A stretch of 28,232 bases of DNA from Larix sibirica (lineage: Eukaryota > Streptophyta > Pinopsida > Pinales > Pinaceae). A program made the translations under genes and the position numbers. The stretch covers positions 1-28,232 of the forward strand of contig NWUY0300017321.1 in assembly GCA_004151065.3 (NCBI GenBank), in the 5' to 3' direction. The notes below the pieces were generated by a model, which did no database searches, had not been told where the DNA came from, and worked only from the letters and a program-made list of their open reading frames with translations. Shown here in pieces: positions 1 to 10,102 of the stretch (within the stretch, counting starts at the first letter, position 1; every line of letters begins with the position of its first letter).

Positions 1-344
1 ACATTTTACTGTTGGATATAGTAACCATAAAGGATTCTCTTTAGATCTGGGCATCTTGTTGTTGGTATTTCATCGTATTTCCAAAGAAAAATATATATTT
101 TATATTCCAATGTTAGAACACAAAATACATTATGTGGGTGCTCAATGCTCTGTACCAATGATAGAGAGTCTAGTGCTCTCCAGAATCATCCAAAAACTTT
201 TACAGAAATGAACTCTCCTTTTAACCAAGCTCATAAGTCTACAATTGTCCTTAAAATAATAGCTTACATGCACAAGTACATGACATTATAATCTTTGTTG
301 GGGATGTTAAATGACCAACAATAAGACAAATGCAAATAATCCTT

Positions 345-2550
345 TTAAAATGTTGAGTCCATAATATTGACATAGAATTGTCCTTCTAACGTTTCTTCAA
401 TGACAACCTTCCACAGAGGGGAAGGAAGACCTTTAGATGATGTATTTTCCATGGAATTGTGCTCACCAAAGATACGAGTGCAAGTGAGGAAATAAAAAAA
501 CCCATTGATCTCCCTTAAGATTACAACAAGAGGGAGTAATTGAATATTACAGAGTTGTAGTTTCCAATCATCCAAGATATGACTAGGTTTCAATTCCCTA
601 ATACATGTAGATGATTCAAACCTGTATCCATTGCAATTTTCAGAAGTGCCTTTAGAGTCACGAACTCCCCAAAAGTAAATATTCCCACATTTACTTTAAA
701 ATTATAATGATTAGTGTTCGAGAGGAAGATGAGTCCTCCCACTCGAAAAATATCCTCTACTCCTTCGCATGCACCACTAAAGAAGATCCAAGTAGTAGAT
801 TTGTCTATCTGAAGGAAACCCACTTGTTTGAGAGGCACTATCTTCCTAGGAATTTGGTAATGGGGTAGAATGGATAAAACCTAACTTGAGACCTTTGGGA
901 CAATCTTGTCCTCAAACAAACGTGGATTCCTTGCGATCAATATTCCCCACAGCACCATAAATTGAACAAATCTATAAGATTTCAGATCAGGTCTATTCAA
1001 CTAGATCTGCAAACAATCTATAATAGACTGTTTATCTCACTAATGAAATAGACATATTCTGGTTTCCATCTCCTTATATACATACTTAGAGAAGGGGCAG
1101 TCATTGAAAAGGTGTTTATTAGATTCTACCTCATTCATACAAATAAAACAAATACTTGGACCTTATTCCTATTATGAACTTGATCCTAGGTAAAGAATTT
1201 ATTTTGAAGTGATAACCACATGAAAAAAATTGTCTTCAAAGGCACCTTTATCTTCCATAACTTCGACCAACACAATGGTGGATCTTGAGGATCATTTCCT
1301 TGTAAAGTAAGATAACCCAACTTTGCAGTGTAATTACCCCTTGCCTTTTTCATGACTAAGATAAGTTCATCCTCTCCTTTTCTGAGTCTGATGTGATCAC
1401 TACCAAGCTCCCTTGTGTATCTAACCCATACTTGAATAGAGTCTTCTAAAAATCCTAGTTTCTGTATAGACATCCACCCTATCTCTAGATAATAGTATTG
1501 TTGGGCAGAGTGCACCTCCCGATACTTTGTAGATGAACAATTGAATTGTTTGGGAGAAAAATGTAAATGTTTGGACCACAACACATTATTGCATCTGCAC
1601 CTATCTTGATTTGGGAGCCACTTCCAACCTTCCAAGCTAAGAAGGGACCAATCAAAGGGAAGACTAGATTTAATGCTTTCCAGTGGTTCAAGACATTGTG
1701 AATACTCTTCCTTCCTTTCCTTAACTAATCCAGTAAAGACCATGGGCCAATGTACTTGTGAAGAATTATTCTTTTCCATGGACTGTCTTTGTCGAAAAGG
1801 TTCCACAATAACTTAGCTTATCGGGACCTTCCAAAATCGAATATTTTCTTTATCCCCCAAACTCCTTGATTGTTAGGTTTGGCAATTAACTTCCAACTAG
1901 ATAGATGAGTTCCTAACTTATCTATGTCCCCTCTCCAAAGGAAGTTGAAGCATTTCTTCCTAAAATTCTCCAAAATTCATTTAGGTATATGTGCCATCAA
2001 ATCTTAGTATACATGTATGAATTCTAGCACAACTTCAATAATCCCAGCCTACTCCTTCTAGATAACCCCTTGTTGCACCATAAATTGACCCTTTTGACAA
2101 AATTTTCAATTAGCCACAGCCAATCTTGCTTGACATAACCATTTGGTTTGAGCAAGTAACCAAGGCATTTTAGTCCATCTTCAATCTCTAAGAAATTATA
2201 ATGGATCTCTCATGTAGGCTGGTAGATCCTCATCTAACCCAGTACGAATGAGGGTAGAGTTGTTGATATTTATTTCCATACTTGTAGCCAAGATGTAGAG
2301 CTGCAAAATTTCCTTAAAGTGTTTTCCTTCCTTCCTAGAGACAAATTGAAAAGGTAATACATCATTGATTAAAAAGAAATTAAGTTAAAACCTCATATCC
2401 TCCCACCTAATATCCTTGATGAGTCTATGCCTTCTAGCCTCTAGAATTAATCTACTTAAGCCTTCATCAAATAGAAGGAAGAAAAAAGGGGACATAGGGC
2501 AACCGTGTCTCAAACCTCTTGATGGGTTGAAAATTTTGGAGGCTTATTGA
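345..2550 (-). pseudogene. LINE ORF2, 3' part: RT C-terminus, zf-RVT zinc finger, RNase H
   Basis: Read on the minus strand, the order is as follows. An RT motif resembling RGLRHGCPMSPFFFLL lies near 2,460-2,540. The position of the catalytic xxDD box (2,349-2,371) reads LINDVLPF, so the first aspartate is Asn. RT thumb/connection sequence follows, including LGYLLKPNGY, GSGSQIKIGAD and WSKLWKIKVPLKTIFFMW. A zinc-binding RT finger around 1,060-1,290 shows CFIC and HLFNDCPF, with one frameshift near 1,185. A C-terminal RNase H-like domain spans about 400-838. In that domain the usual FFDGA reads FFSGA, the later NSMADTLSK-like motif reads NSMENTSSK, and a TGA stop near 591 splits it. The domain order matches plant L1 ORF2 with a C-terminal RNase H. 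The copy is a pseudogene on the evidence of lost catalytic residues and several stops. Confidence 0.87.
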
Positions 2551-2564
2551 AATAATACGTAGTT
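2551..2564. repeat. Target-site duplication (left copy) of the 2.57-3.96 kb retroposon
   Basis: The 14 bases AATAATACGTAGTT recur at 3,962-3,975 with one G/A difference, bracketing the inserted sequence exactly. A 14-bp direct repeat next to a poly(A) tail is the signature of L1-type target-primed insertion. Confidence 0.88.
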
Positions 2565-3961
2565 TTTTTGTTTTTTTGTAAATAAGCAGTCTTATATTAA
2601 AAAATTATACAAAATTACACTAGATATCCTTCACAGTTTTCTTTCTTCATGTCTGAAACATCAACGGAGTAGTCTGAGTACTTAACAAAACATATCCCCT
2701 AGGGCCCCTCCTTCGAAGGAGAAAACATTGCATACATTCCACAATATATTCAACAGAGCCCAGTAATTTGAAAAAACAAAACAAAACCTAGTATATTGAC
2801 AGTATTTAGACAAAACAAAACAAGCATAACAATCATATAACCCCCAAGCCATAAAAAAGATAAACTCGCCTATGCTGCTGAGACTAAAAGAAACCAACAC
2901 AAACAAAAACAAAGGACTATCAAAACACGATCCACGACAGATACTGTCATGGCACCTTAGCATTCGTGGGCGGAGGAACCACCCTGTCACCACTCGAGCC
3001 ACCAGCTGTCGACCTGCTCCCCTTCGAGACATCCTTAGTCACAGAAGCGAACACACCCATCTGCGGGAGTAGGGGATTCCCAACTCTTTACCTACCACGC
3101 CAATCTTCATGTGAAGGATTCGAGTGTTTGCATATAGCTCTTTCCAAAAGGCTAAAGGAATTTCATCGCCCACCCTACTTCTCCTCACGTTCCAACAAGA
3201 CATAGCCCAGGAGCCATTTGATAACCCAGTATACAGCGACAGTATTTTCATACAAACCCTGCCGCACCCTCAAGGATCTCAGATCCTGAATCCAGTGCTC
3301 CAGCATTTCTGACTCTAACTGATGGGGCATTCTCTACTAGCTCGCACCAAACACCATCTTCCATCACTTACAGATCCGCTCTAACGGATGAGGGAATGGA
3401 TGCACGATATTTCCATGAAGCCTGCACTGCCCTTGTCTTCTCGCGGCTAGATCTATGCTTCCGCCTTATCTCCAGACCCTGTGACACTCCTACTAAATCC
3501 ATCTCACAAATAACAAACACACAGAGCTCACATAGATCGTCCACAACACGATACGAGATTGCAGCACCACCTTTCACAAGACCGGTACACCCCCCCCCTC
3601 GTCGCTTAAAGGAAGAGCATAACGAGTCGTGGGATACAATAGATACACAAAAGGAAACTCCCATTAAGGAGGACAAAACCTTCCCACCCAAACCCGAAAA
3701 TCTAGAATTCACCACACCAGTTTCCATTATTGCACTCGTCAACAACCACCTTCTCCTCGTACCACCTTCCTTGGTCACCATATCCTTCTGCAACATGCTC
3801 GTACTTTTACCACATCAGGAGATCTCCTACACACTCAAACACTCAAGGCTTCCCTCCACACCACCTTCCCTCATAAACTCCGCAGCACGTGTCAGCCTAG
3901 ACCCTGCATGCGTCCTCCTTGCCACGTTGCCTCTCGCACTATCCTCATCCGCATCTGGGGA
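2565..3961 (-). mobile_element. 1.4-kb poly(A) retroposon (non-autonomous or deleted LINE copy) nested in the LINE RT domain
   Basis: The insert is bounded by the 14-bp direct repeats. On the minus strand it ends in an A-rich tail (plus-strand T run at about 2,562-2,578) preceded by AAGACTGCTTATTTAC, a 3' end typical of plant LINE transcripts. It is visibly richer in G+C than the LINE around it. Minus-strand coding traces include 142 residues (3,368-3,796), a 70-residue piece (3,039-3,251) and 116 residues (2,682-3,032), in different frames. A Ser/Gly/Pro-rich stretch (VTKDVSKGSRSTAGGSSGDR) lies near 2,970-3,055. No RT, endonuclease or RNase H motif is visible. It could be an internally deleted LINE keeping ORF1 and the 3' end, or a processed copy of another transcript. 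Removing it rejoins the host LINE reading frame across the RT domain. Confidence 0.8.
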
Positions 3962-3975
3962 AATAATACATAGTT
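3962..3975. repeat. Target-site duplication (right copy)
   Basis: AATAATACATAGTT matches 2,551-2,564 at 13 of 14 positions. Host LINE sequence resumes at 3,976. Confidence 0.88.
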
Positions 3976-4700
3976 AGTTGTTTGGACATGTCCCGTTATC
4001 CAATCAATAATGTGGAGAGGTAGCCCTATGTGAATTCGTGGTAACCTCAAGTAAAACTAACATACCTTTTCATATGCCTTGGAAAAATCAAACTTGATCA
4101 CTGAGGTAGGGATATGAAGTCCTTCCCAATCAAATGCAATGGCATCGTGAATCTGGAAACCCTCCAAGAACCCAAATTGTTAAGGAGATATGCATTTAGA
4201 AAGAAGTTTCTTGAGTCTAAGCACTATCACCTTGGAGATGACTTCATAACAAAATTACAAAGGGCTATAAGCTTGAAGGCATACAAATTGTCAGGGAAAC
4301 CAATTTTTAGGATGATAGCAATAAATGTGGCATTAATCAACTTAGGAAATTTCCTAGTAAGTCTGACCTCTTCTACCATCCTAAGGAGGTCACCCCCCTA
4401 TTAGTCAAAGAATGCCAATTAAAGGAGCTCCATAGTCCACCAATGAGGACCAGGGCTCTTGTCCTTGCTCAATGAAGATAGTATATCAAAGAACTCAAAC
4501 TTGGTGACTACCTCATACATCATTTGGTTGTCCTCCTAAAAAACAAGTCTCAAAAAATGAGTTAGCACCTTTATGACTTCAACAATGTTTTCCCTGACCA
4601 ACTCTTTGAAGTATTTTTTAAAGTGAGTGACCCCTAACTCAATCAGTTCATGAAAATGCTTGACCTCTTAGCCATCCTCATTCTTTAAACTCCATATAGT

Positions 4701-5510
4701 GTTCACACTCTTCTTATAGTTGGCAATATTTTGAAATTAATTAGTATTTTCATCCCTTGACTCAAGCTAGGTTGTCATGCTCTTCATCCTCCAGTCCATC
4801 TCCTTTTGCGTGATTAGATTTTCTTTTTTTGTCTCAAGTTCTTTTAATTTATGCAAATCCTCTTCTTTGAAAATACCATAGACATTTTTTGAAAAGAGTA
4901 AACTAATATCCAATTCCTCTTCCACAACAGAAGAATCCTTTTTTTGTACCTTGTGCTTTCCCATGATACATACTATTCCTTAAGAAGCTTGAGAGAGGCA
5001 GTACATTGTTCGCAAGTAGTATTCTGACTACTAGGGTATTAATGCATCCACCCATCCTTCACTAGTTTTTGGAATTCCTCCTCCTTAACTCAACCAAGGT
5101 TGAATTTGAAGGGAGAGCTCTGTTTAGAGCTACCCAAATCCAATCCTAAAGTAATAGCACTATGATCAGAGCATATTTGAGAAATCCAATATTTATACCC
5201 ATAAAAATTTCTAAGTAAATATTATGAAATGAAAAATCTATCCAGCCCCTTGGAGATGCCATCCTAGCATGACCTATTGTTTCTCTAGGTTGGTCCCATT
5301 GTGATGGGCTCAACATCCACTAACCCAACCAATTCAAAATGGAAATTGAAGTAGTCTGTAAGTCTATCAACCCTATCCTTGGGCCCTAAAAATTCTTTAT
5401 AGTTTAAAGTATGGTTAAGGATAACCCCCTCGTATTACCTTTCCCTCCTGCAAGCAATTAAGAGTCACATCTTGTCCCAAAAGGCTTGTTTATCTTCATA
5501 GGGCCCATAG
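4701..5510 (-). repeat. 810-bp tandem duplication inside LINE ORF2, copy 1
   Basis: This block starts TGTTCACACTCTTCTTATAG, and the same sequence restarts at 5,511. It includes the RT linker, a poly(T)-rich stretch and endonuclease blocks. The copies differ by scattered substitutions and small indels, so the duplication is old. Both breakpoints share the short sequence ATAG-(A)-TGTTCA. Confidence 0.88.
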
Positions 5511-6326
5511 TGTTCACACTCTTCTTATAGTTGGAAATATTATGAAAGTACTAGGTATTTTTATCCCCCGACTCAAGCCAGGTTGTCCTCCTCTTCATCC
5601 TCCAGTCCATCTCCTCCTGCTTGATTAGATTTGCTTTTTTTGTCTTAAGTTCTTTTAATTTACGCAATTTCTCCACTTTGAAAATGTCATAGACATTTTT
5701 TGAAAGAGTAAACTAATATTCAATACCTCTTCCTTAATAGAAGAATCCTTTTTTTTTTTTACCTTGTGCTTTCCCATGAGACAACCTATTCCTTAAGAAG
5801 CTTGAGAGAGGCATAAATTGCTCGTAAGTAGTATTATGACTGCTAGGGTCATAATGGCTCCACCCATCCTTCACTAGTTTTTGAAATTCCTCCTCCTCAA
5901 TCCAACCAAGGTTGAATTTGAAGGGAAAGCTTGGTTTAGAGCTTCTTGAATCCAATCCTCAAATACTAGGGCTATGATCATAACAACTTTGAGGGGCAAT
6001 CCAAGATTTATACCCATAAAAATTTATAAGTTAAGATTTTGAAACGAAAAAATATGTCCAACTTCTTGGAGATGCCATCTTGGCATGACCTATTGTTTCT
6101 CTAGGTTGGGTCCATTGTGATGGGCTCAACATCCACTAACCCAACCAATTCAAAATGGAAATTGAAGTAGTCTAGAAGTTTGTCAACCCTATCCTTGGGC
6201 CCCAAAACTTCTTTATAGTTTAAAGTAAGGTTAAGGCCAACCCCTCAAATTACCTTGCCCTCTTGCAAGCAATGAAGAGTCAACATATTGTCCCAAAAGG
6301 ATTGTTTATTTTCATAGGGCCCATAG
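5511..6326 (-). repeat. 810-bp tandem duplication inside LINE ORF2, copy 2
   Basis: Second copy of the 4,701-5,510 block, about 816 bp, ending at GGGCCCATAG. Beyond it the single-copy endonuclease region continues to the ORF2 start. In LINE reading order this copy comes first, and ORF2 then jumps back to endonuclease sequence at the junction near 5,510. Confidence 0.88.
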
Positions 6327-7126
6327 ATGTTCAATAAATACAGAGTTTGATCCTTTCTCCTATTATGAACAACAATGCAAAGACCTAACAAGATAGCATA
6401 CGAATCAATAAGTATCAACTTTGATGCCAACTAGTGATCACACCCAAGGCCATCAGAGTCTAGTGCCATAAACTCTGAATTCTTCAATAGAAGATTCAGT
6501 TCATTAACTAATAGATCTACCTTCCCCATCCTCTCTCTTTGGAAAATAATTTCAGGTTTATTTGTATCCAAAAATATTTCAAGGGACTATTTTTTGGTTT
6601 GTGCCCCCGTGCCTCTAATGTCCATAGAAATAATTTTCATTTAAGAATCGATGTGGGGGGGTATCAGCTCTAAGGACCCTAGTCAGTGGTCGTTGAAGGC
6701 TTTTTTTTATATATGGAGGAATCAGTAGCTGGGTTGAGCTTGTAGTCATGTGACATGGGGTTGATTCCAATATATTTCCACTGTAACCTCCAGGTGCATC
6801 CACATAGCCCCCCAGCATGGGGCATGATCTAGTCGAAGTTTGATTCACCCGTGACATTGCAAGGAGTTCCTTAATAGTTCACCCTATCCCACTTGGTCTA
6901 CACCCCTAGGGGTTGGTCATTGAAGACATTAATTGATCTCTTGTGTGGCATTTTATTGCACTATCGTGAGGTTGGATTTCCTCCCAATATACAGTGTACC
7001 CAAAGATCCAAGGTTGTCAACACCCAACCCCCCACACAAAATTTTAACTTGTTTCACTTCCTCTTCTCGGAGTGAAGAAAGTAGTGACCTTTCCCCCAGG
7101 AGAAGAGATAAAAAACTCACTTTGAC

Positions 7127-7417
7127 TGTAATATACCTAAAGTATATTACATCTATATAATAATCTATAAACATCTATATTATAATAGTAATCATTTAGG
7201 GTAATATTCAATAATTATTATATTGCAATTAATGATAGTCATACCTTTTACCAAAGGACGTGTCTTATCATCATTTACGTGTATTTATATGCACGTCCAT
7301 TGTATCAAAATACATATATGAGTTATTATTAATAAAGTAATAATTTATCCCTTAAGGAATTATATGGAAATTTAACCTAGTTATAATGGGTTCACTTCGA
7401 TTAGTATTATAGTGGTT
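7127..7417 (+). repeat. 5' LTR
   Basis: Begins TGTAATATAC and is alignable to 10,103-10,675 once the SINE is removed. It contains a partly palindromic start (TGTAATATAC...GTATATTACA) and ends near TTATAGTGG. The right edge is approximate because similarity fades. Confidence 0.75.
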
Positions 7418-8167
7418 TTTTTGTTCACTCATAGTCAATTTATTTTTTCCAGTGGGATAAAATAAAAAAATCTACAAGCTAGTGGCTCTATTCTATATTT
7501 GAAGACTTGCGGTAATTTTGTATTCTATTTTGTAAGTGGAAAATAAATTTCGTGCTTGTGGCCTAGTCATTGATTAAATATTTGGAGAAAGAAATGAAGT
7601 TTCTCCTTGGAGAGAAGAAAAATAAAAGAAGATAAAAAAAGAAAAAAAATATTTATCCCATGCTTGTGGCCCAAAGGGGGCGAGTTAACAAAAAAATAAA
7701 AAGTAAAAATAAAGTAAATATATTTACAAAAATAAAGAAAGAAGGATATTTACCACCCCCAAAAAAATAAAGGAAGAAAAATTCATTTACCACCAAAAAG
7801 AAATAAAGGAAGATTTTTTTTAACTGGTGTTAAAAAAATCAAATTTTATTGTAGTAAGTGAAGATTGTGTATAAAAATTCTCTCTCTCTCTCTCTCTCAA
7901 AAAAAAAACTTTGAAATAAAAGTTCCTTCTAAAGTGAACGTGAAGAAGAGGGTACATTATAATAAAAGTTCCTAAAGTGGACATGAATGGTACATTATTT
8001 ATAGGACTATTTTTATAATATATATTAAGATGTGAAATAATATTATTTTAAAGTGTAAATTTTGTCAAGTTGAAATGGAAACGAAGGTTCAATTCATTTT
8101 CAAGTATGTTGTAGGACCAGACAATTTCATGTGTTTGTCAAGGCGGATCTAGAATGACCTCATAAGC
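7418..8167. other. LTR-element leader, AT-rich, no coding potential
   Basis: Long A-rich and GAAGAAA-rich stretches, a TCTCTC microsatellite near 7,880-7,898, and two occurrences of a GTGCTTGTGGCC-like phrase (about 7,552 and 7,662). No reliable primer binding site was identified. Confidence 0.5.
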
Positions 8168-8465
8168 ATTGCCATTGATCTCACTCTTGAAGGAAATTGT
8201 ATTGATATTGAGTTGGAAAATAGATTAAAAATTGTGAAAGTGGAAGTTAAAATTTTTTATGGACAAAAGTGTACTGATGAGATTGATAACATAGAATTGA
8301 ACATAAACGAATACTCCCCCAAAACGCAAATTTGTTGTCTTACATACCGATGAAGTTGATGTAATTCTTGGAAACTCCTGGTTGAAATCTCTTTGTACTT
8401 TTACCATCAATTTGGATAAAAAGTACATAACATTTGAGCACCCGACCAAGAAAACAATATTGTAA
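8168..8465 (+). pseudogene. Retropepsin-like (aspartic protease) remnant
   Basis: The plus strand reads IAIDLTLEGNCIDIELENR and then, after a frameshift near 8,320, VDVILGNSWLKSL and LDKKYITFEHPTKKTIL before a stop. The D-V-I-L-G-x-x-W-L block followed by a hydrophobic strand is the usual C-terminal part of LTR-retrotransposon pepsins. The catalytic D-T/S-G motif expected upstream is not visible. This is a degraded gag-pol segment, not a host gene. Confidence is moderate because it rests on one motif. Confidence 0.55.
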
Positions 8466-8543
8466 AACATTAATTCAACATCTTTCCCTCTTAGAGGATC
8501 TAGATCCCGAAAGCAAAGATGACAAGATAGAATTGGATTCTCA

Positions 8544-9034
8544 ATGAATAATTTAAGGGAAGAAAATCAATGTCTTTTCAATAAAGTCATTGAGTTAACA
8601 CGAGAAACAAAAAAACATAAGGAGGAAAAGGAAGCCCTCACAACATAAATTGAAGAACTTAAAAATCATAATAAAACTCTACTTATAGAGACAACAGAAT
8701 TAAAAATTAGAATAAAATTCAACAAGAGTATCACAATCTTGAAATGAAATTATCAAAAAAGAATGAAGAAATTTCCCTCTTAAAGAACCTTAATTAGGGA
8801 TTGTTAGAACAAATCATAAGTTTTAGAGAAGAGAAGTCGAAGAATTTAGAGAATAACAATGAAGTTGAAAAATCAGATGCAACAATCCAGTGTGACCAAG
8901 ATTCACAAGAGAGAAAGGATACTGAGGAAAAAATCAACAAGATCTTATTAGCTAAAGACAAGGAGATTAATCGTTTGAATAACCATAGTCAAATTTTGCT
9001 TAAAAAAAAAAGAAAAAGGATATATCAATCTTAA
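8544..9034 (+). pseudogene. Coiled-coil coding remnant of the LTR element
   Basis: A first piece from the ATG at 8,544 is Glu/Lys/Leu-rich (NNLREENQCLFNKVIELTRE...) with one internal stop. A second, 77-residue open frame at 8,801-9,034 (MLEQIISFREEKSKNLENNN...) lies in another frame. Both have heptad-like spacing of Leu/Ile with many charged residues, suggesting coiled coil, perhaps a gag-like or accessory protein. No family was recognised. The second piece runs into a triplicated DNA block, which explains its end. Confidence 0.45.
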
Positions 9035-9450
9035 AGGTGGATAAAGTAACCTTAATTAGATGCAACAATCCAGTGTGACCAAGATTCACAAGAGAGGAAG
9101 GATACTGAGGAAAAAATCAACAAGTTCCTATTAGCTAAAGACAAGGAGATTAATCCTTTGAATAACCATAGTCAAATTTTGCTTACCAAAAAAGAAGAAG
9201 GATATATCAATCTTAAAGGTGGATAAAGTAACCTTAATCAAATGCAACAATCTAGTGTGACCAAGATTCACAAGAGAGGAAGGATACTGAGGAAAAAATC
9301 AACAAGATCTTATTAGCTAAAGACAAGGAGATTAATCGTTTGAATAGACATTAAAAAAAAGAAGAAGAAGGAAAAGGATATATCAATCTTAAAGGTGGAT
9401 AAATAAAGGATATATCAATCTTAAAGGTGGATAAAGTAACCTTAATCGAT
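8876..9450 (+). repeat. Three tandem copies of a ~182-bp unit in the LTR-element interior
   Basis: Units start at 8,876, 9,059 and about 9,240, each beginning with a GATGCAACAATCCAGTGTGA-like sequence and ending with a phrase like GGTGGATAAAGTAACCTTAAT. The third contains a further short doubling of the GGATATATCAATCTTAAAGG phrase (about 9,376-9,435). The copies are strongly similar, so the triplication is more recent than much of the decay. Unit lengths of 183 and 181 are not a constant multiple of three, so the reading frame is not kept. Confidence 0.88.
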
Positions 9451-10102
9451 CCAATTGAATCAAAGAATATTTTAAAAATTGAAACTGCAGATAAAGAGAC
9501 TTCAACAAAAGGACTCTAAACTCAAATTCAAAGTGCCATTGCAGAAGAAGTGTTATTAGTGAAGGACCATCAAAAAATTGAATTGAATCAAGAATTCAAC
9601 AATATGTCGACATCAACATATTTAGTGAGAATTCATGTTCCATCACTTAACACTACTAACTATGTCGTCAAAGCAATCAAAACAAGAATGTCAAATCTCA
9701 ACATGTCAACTCGAGTATATCATGGAAATTTAAACCAAATCTTATGAAGGACCAATGTATCAGGATATCACAACAACTCCCTAATTGCAAAAAATGGAGC
9801 ACACAAGAATCAACTTACCAATGCCAGCATTGTTCTTACATTTTGACGAATCCAATGACCAATACAACTCGAAGCCAATAAAAAAGAATATTGTCTCCAA
9901 AATCGTATCATCAAGAAGTTCCATAAATAATCCAATTGATCCATTTTTTATGTGACACTATTGTCCAAGACTTCGAACATCATATCGCCTCATTTCCTCA
10001 GTGGTATTTAATTCGGGACAACTACAAACATGATTTTCATTCTATTAGCATAAATCTCCTTAACCATGCTTTTATGAAAAAACATTTTTAAGGGGGGGAA
10101 CT
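9451..10102 (+). other. 3' internal region of the LTR element with short coding traces
   Basis: A 65-residue open frame (9,550-9,747: MLLVKDHQKIELNQEF...) and further short traces up to a stretch reading FPQWYLIRDNYKHDFHS, in shifting frames. No known domain was recognised. The region ends in the purine tract at 10,090-10,102 before the 3' LTR. Confidence 0.45.

Larger units (their letters stand above)
3976..6640 (-). pseudogene. LINE ORF2, 5' part: endonuclease and N-terminal reverse transcriptase
   Basis: The start is set by MKIISMDIRGTG at 6,640, the conserved N-terminus of plant L1 endonucleases, where the usual WN is MD here, so the metal-binding Asn is lost. Further endonuclease blocks follow: LYLLNIYGPYENKQSFW near 6,300-6,350, then GPKDRVDKLLDYFNF, LVDVEP and RNNR in the 5,950-6,220 region. 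Linker and RT sequence continue with LESRDENTNYF, KKSVNTIWSLKNEDG, and the palm motif KFDFSKAYE at about 4,070-4,096. The segment ends with GLPLHIIDWITGHVQ beside the nested insertion. Stops are frequent (for example after MKIISMDIRGTGAQTKK). An internal 810-bp duplication repeats the endonuclease-to-RT linker. It is clearly a pseudogene. Confidence 0.87.

Noticed and set aside
2872-3312. Plus-strand open frames in the 1.4-kb insert (66, 79 and 62 residues)
   Set aside because: The poly(A) tail shows the insert is oriented on the minus strand, and the plus-strand frames have no motifs.
8225-8470. 81-residue minus-strand frame
   Set aside because: It is the antisense of the retropepsin-like remnant read on the plus strand, which has the better motif support.
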